From: an uncultured Prevotellaceae bacterium
GTDB taxonomy: Bacteria > Bacteroidota > Bacteroidia > Bacteroidales > Bacteroidaceae
Direction: 5' to 3'
DNA: 22,795 nucleotides
Assembly (NCBI GenBank): GCA_937893145.1
Contig: CALBJW010000192.1
Span: 1 to 22,795 of the forward strand
The notes under the pieces were generated by a model. That model worked only from the letters and a program-made list of their open reading frames with translations. It did no database searches and was not told the origin of the DNA. This document shows, in pieces, positions 22,278 through 22,795 of this stretch. How positions within the stretch are numbered: position 1 is the stretch's first letter; each line of letters opens with the position of its first letter. The position numbers and the translations under genes are program-made.

Positions 22278-22640
22278 ATGAAACTCGACACAAGAAGACT
22301 CTGGGTAGGACGCTTCTTGCTGATGGTGTATCTCTTGATACTTTCGGCAAGCGTGTTCCACATGCATGAGCATGGCGGGGAGGACTTCTTGTGTCGGGAT
22401 TGTATTAGTCATGTAAAACATAGCGATCATATCACTAAAGGTGGCGTTTCTCTTGGTGATTGCGTGCTATGTAGTTTTCTTTCTTCATCTTATCTTGCAG
22501 CAGAAGTTCTGGCACTCGTTACTATTGCGCTTGTGCTTCATCGCGATTTTGTGGAGCAGACGATGTGTGTCATTTGCAGCACAAAGCGCACAATACTTCT
22601 GCGTGGCCCTCCCCCTATATCTTTGATAATCATTGAATAA
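22278..22640 (+). CDS. Cys/His-rich membrane protein
   Basis: 120 residues starting at ATG 22278. Hydrophobic segments at about 9-27 and 72-88. It holds three CxxC pairs (Cys39-Cys42, Cys62-Cys65, Cys97-Cys100) and a His-rich stretch (His28, 30, 32, 45, 48, 51). The C-terminus contains RGPPP, seen in short Bacteroidetes proteins encoded near TonB-dependent receptors. A metal-binding or metal-sensing role in the envelope is suggested by the Cys/His pattern, not shown. The next gene encodes a secreted protein and may be co-transcribed. Confidence 0.6.
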   Translation: MKLDTRRLWVGRFLLMVYLLILSASVFHMHEHGGEDFLCRDCISHVKHSDHITKGGVSLGDCVLCSFLSSSYLAAEVLALVTIALVLHRDFVEQTMCVICSTKRTILLRGPPPISLIIIE

Positions 22641-22708
22641 TTATTTTAGAGCGTGCTCCATCCAAGAGTTATGCTCATAGTATGTATCTATCAAAGACAT
22701 AGAAATAA

Positions 22709-22795
22709 ATGAAAGCAATAAGACTTTTCGTCCTGTTGCTCTGTCAGTTCGTATATGCCCATGCACAGATGGCAGACGGACAGATGGCAGAGCAG
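22709..22795 (+). CDS. Secreted protein, 3' end outside the window
   Basis: Only 29 codons are present. They encode a signal peptide (MKAIRLFVLLLCQFVYAHAQ) with a likely cleavage at AHA-Q. Position after the Cys/His membrane gene fits a TonB-dependent receptor or other outer-membrane protein, but the visible part shows only export. Confidence 0.55.
   Translation, partial: MKAIRLFVLLLCQFVYAHAQMADGQMAEQ

Overview
The window looks like Bacteroidales DNA, probably Prevotellaceae. Three things suggest this: Bacteroidetes-type promoters (TTG, about 20 bp, TAnnTTTG), a BlaI plus M56/BlaR1-TonB pair of the kind common in that phylum, and tail-protein families familiar from Bacteroides/Prevotella phages. 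This assignment rests on recognition alone; no search was run.

Bases 1 to about 13,300 are the tail end of a (pro)phage. They hold a partial tail-tip or fibre protein, two small tail genes, a giant 1,722-residue tail protein and an 874-residue protein. The last 111 bp or so of that final gene are the variable repeat (VR) of a diversity-generating retroelement (DGR). The template repeat (TR) lies 294 bp downstream and is followed by the reverse transcriptase. VR and TR differ at 16 of 111 positions, and 15 of those are adenines in TR. Ten of the eleven AAY (Asn) codons of TR are changed in VR, which is the signature of adenine-directed mutagenic retrohoming. The spacer between VR and TR holds several hairpins. 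The RT carries a C-terminal extension and overlaps a 128-residue gene of unknown function. A large stem-loop and a small helix-turn-helix gene follow.

Bases 13,350 to 18,300 are an accessory and defence segment. A short, divergent thymidylate synthase homologue keeps the catalytic Cys but has Asp where thymidylate synthases have the base-selecting Asn. It is followed by a three-gene, AT-rich, overlapping operon: histidine-kinase-like protein, stand-alone receiver, and receiver fused to a nucleoside phosphorylase domain. This is the architecture of Detocs, a two-component anti-phage system whose effector destroys ATP. The operon ends in a clear intrinsic terminator. A Fic-domain AMP-transferase with its own promoter comes next.

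Bases 19,474 to 19,913 hold no convincing gene. They contain an approximately 310-bp imperfect inverted repeat built from GGGTGGATGT units in exact mirror arrangement, lying between two convergent genes. Bases 19,914 to 22,065 are a minus-strand blaI-blaR1-like operon with three operator-like dyads around its promoter. The window ends with a plus-strand Cys/His-rich membrane protein and the first codons of a secreted protein.

The DGR would diversify the phage's host-binding tip. Detocs, possibly with the TS-like enzyme, would act against other phages. Whether Detocs is prophage cargo or belongs to the host chromosome cannot be decided from this window.
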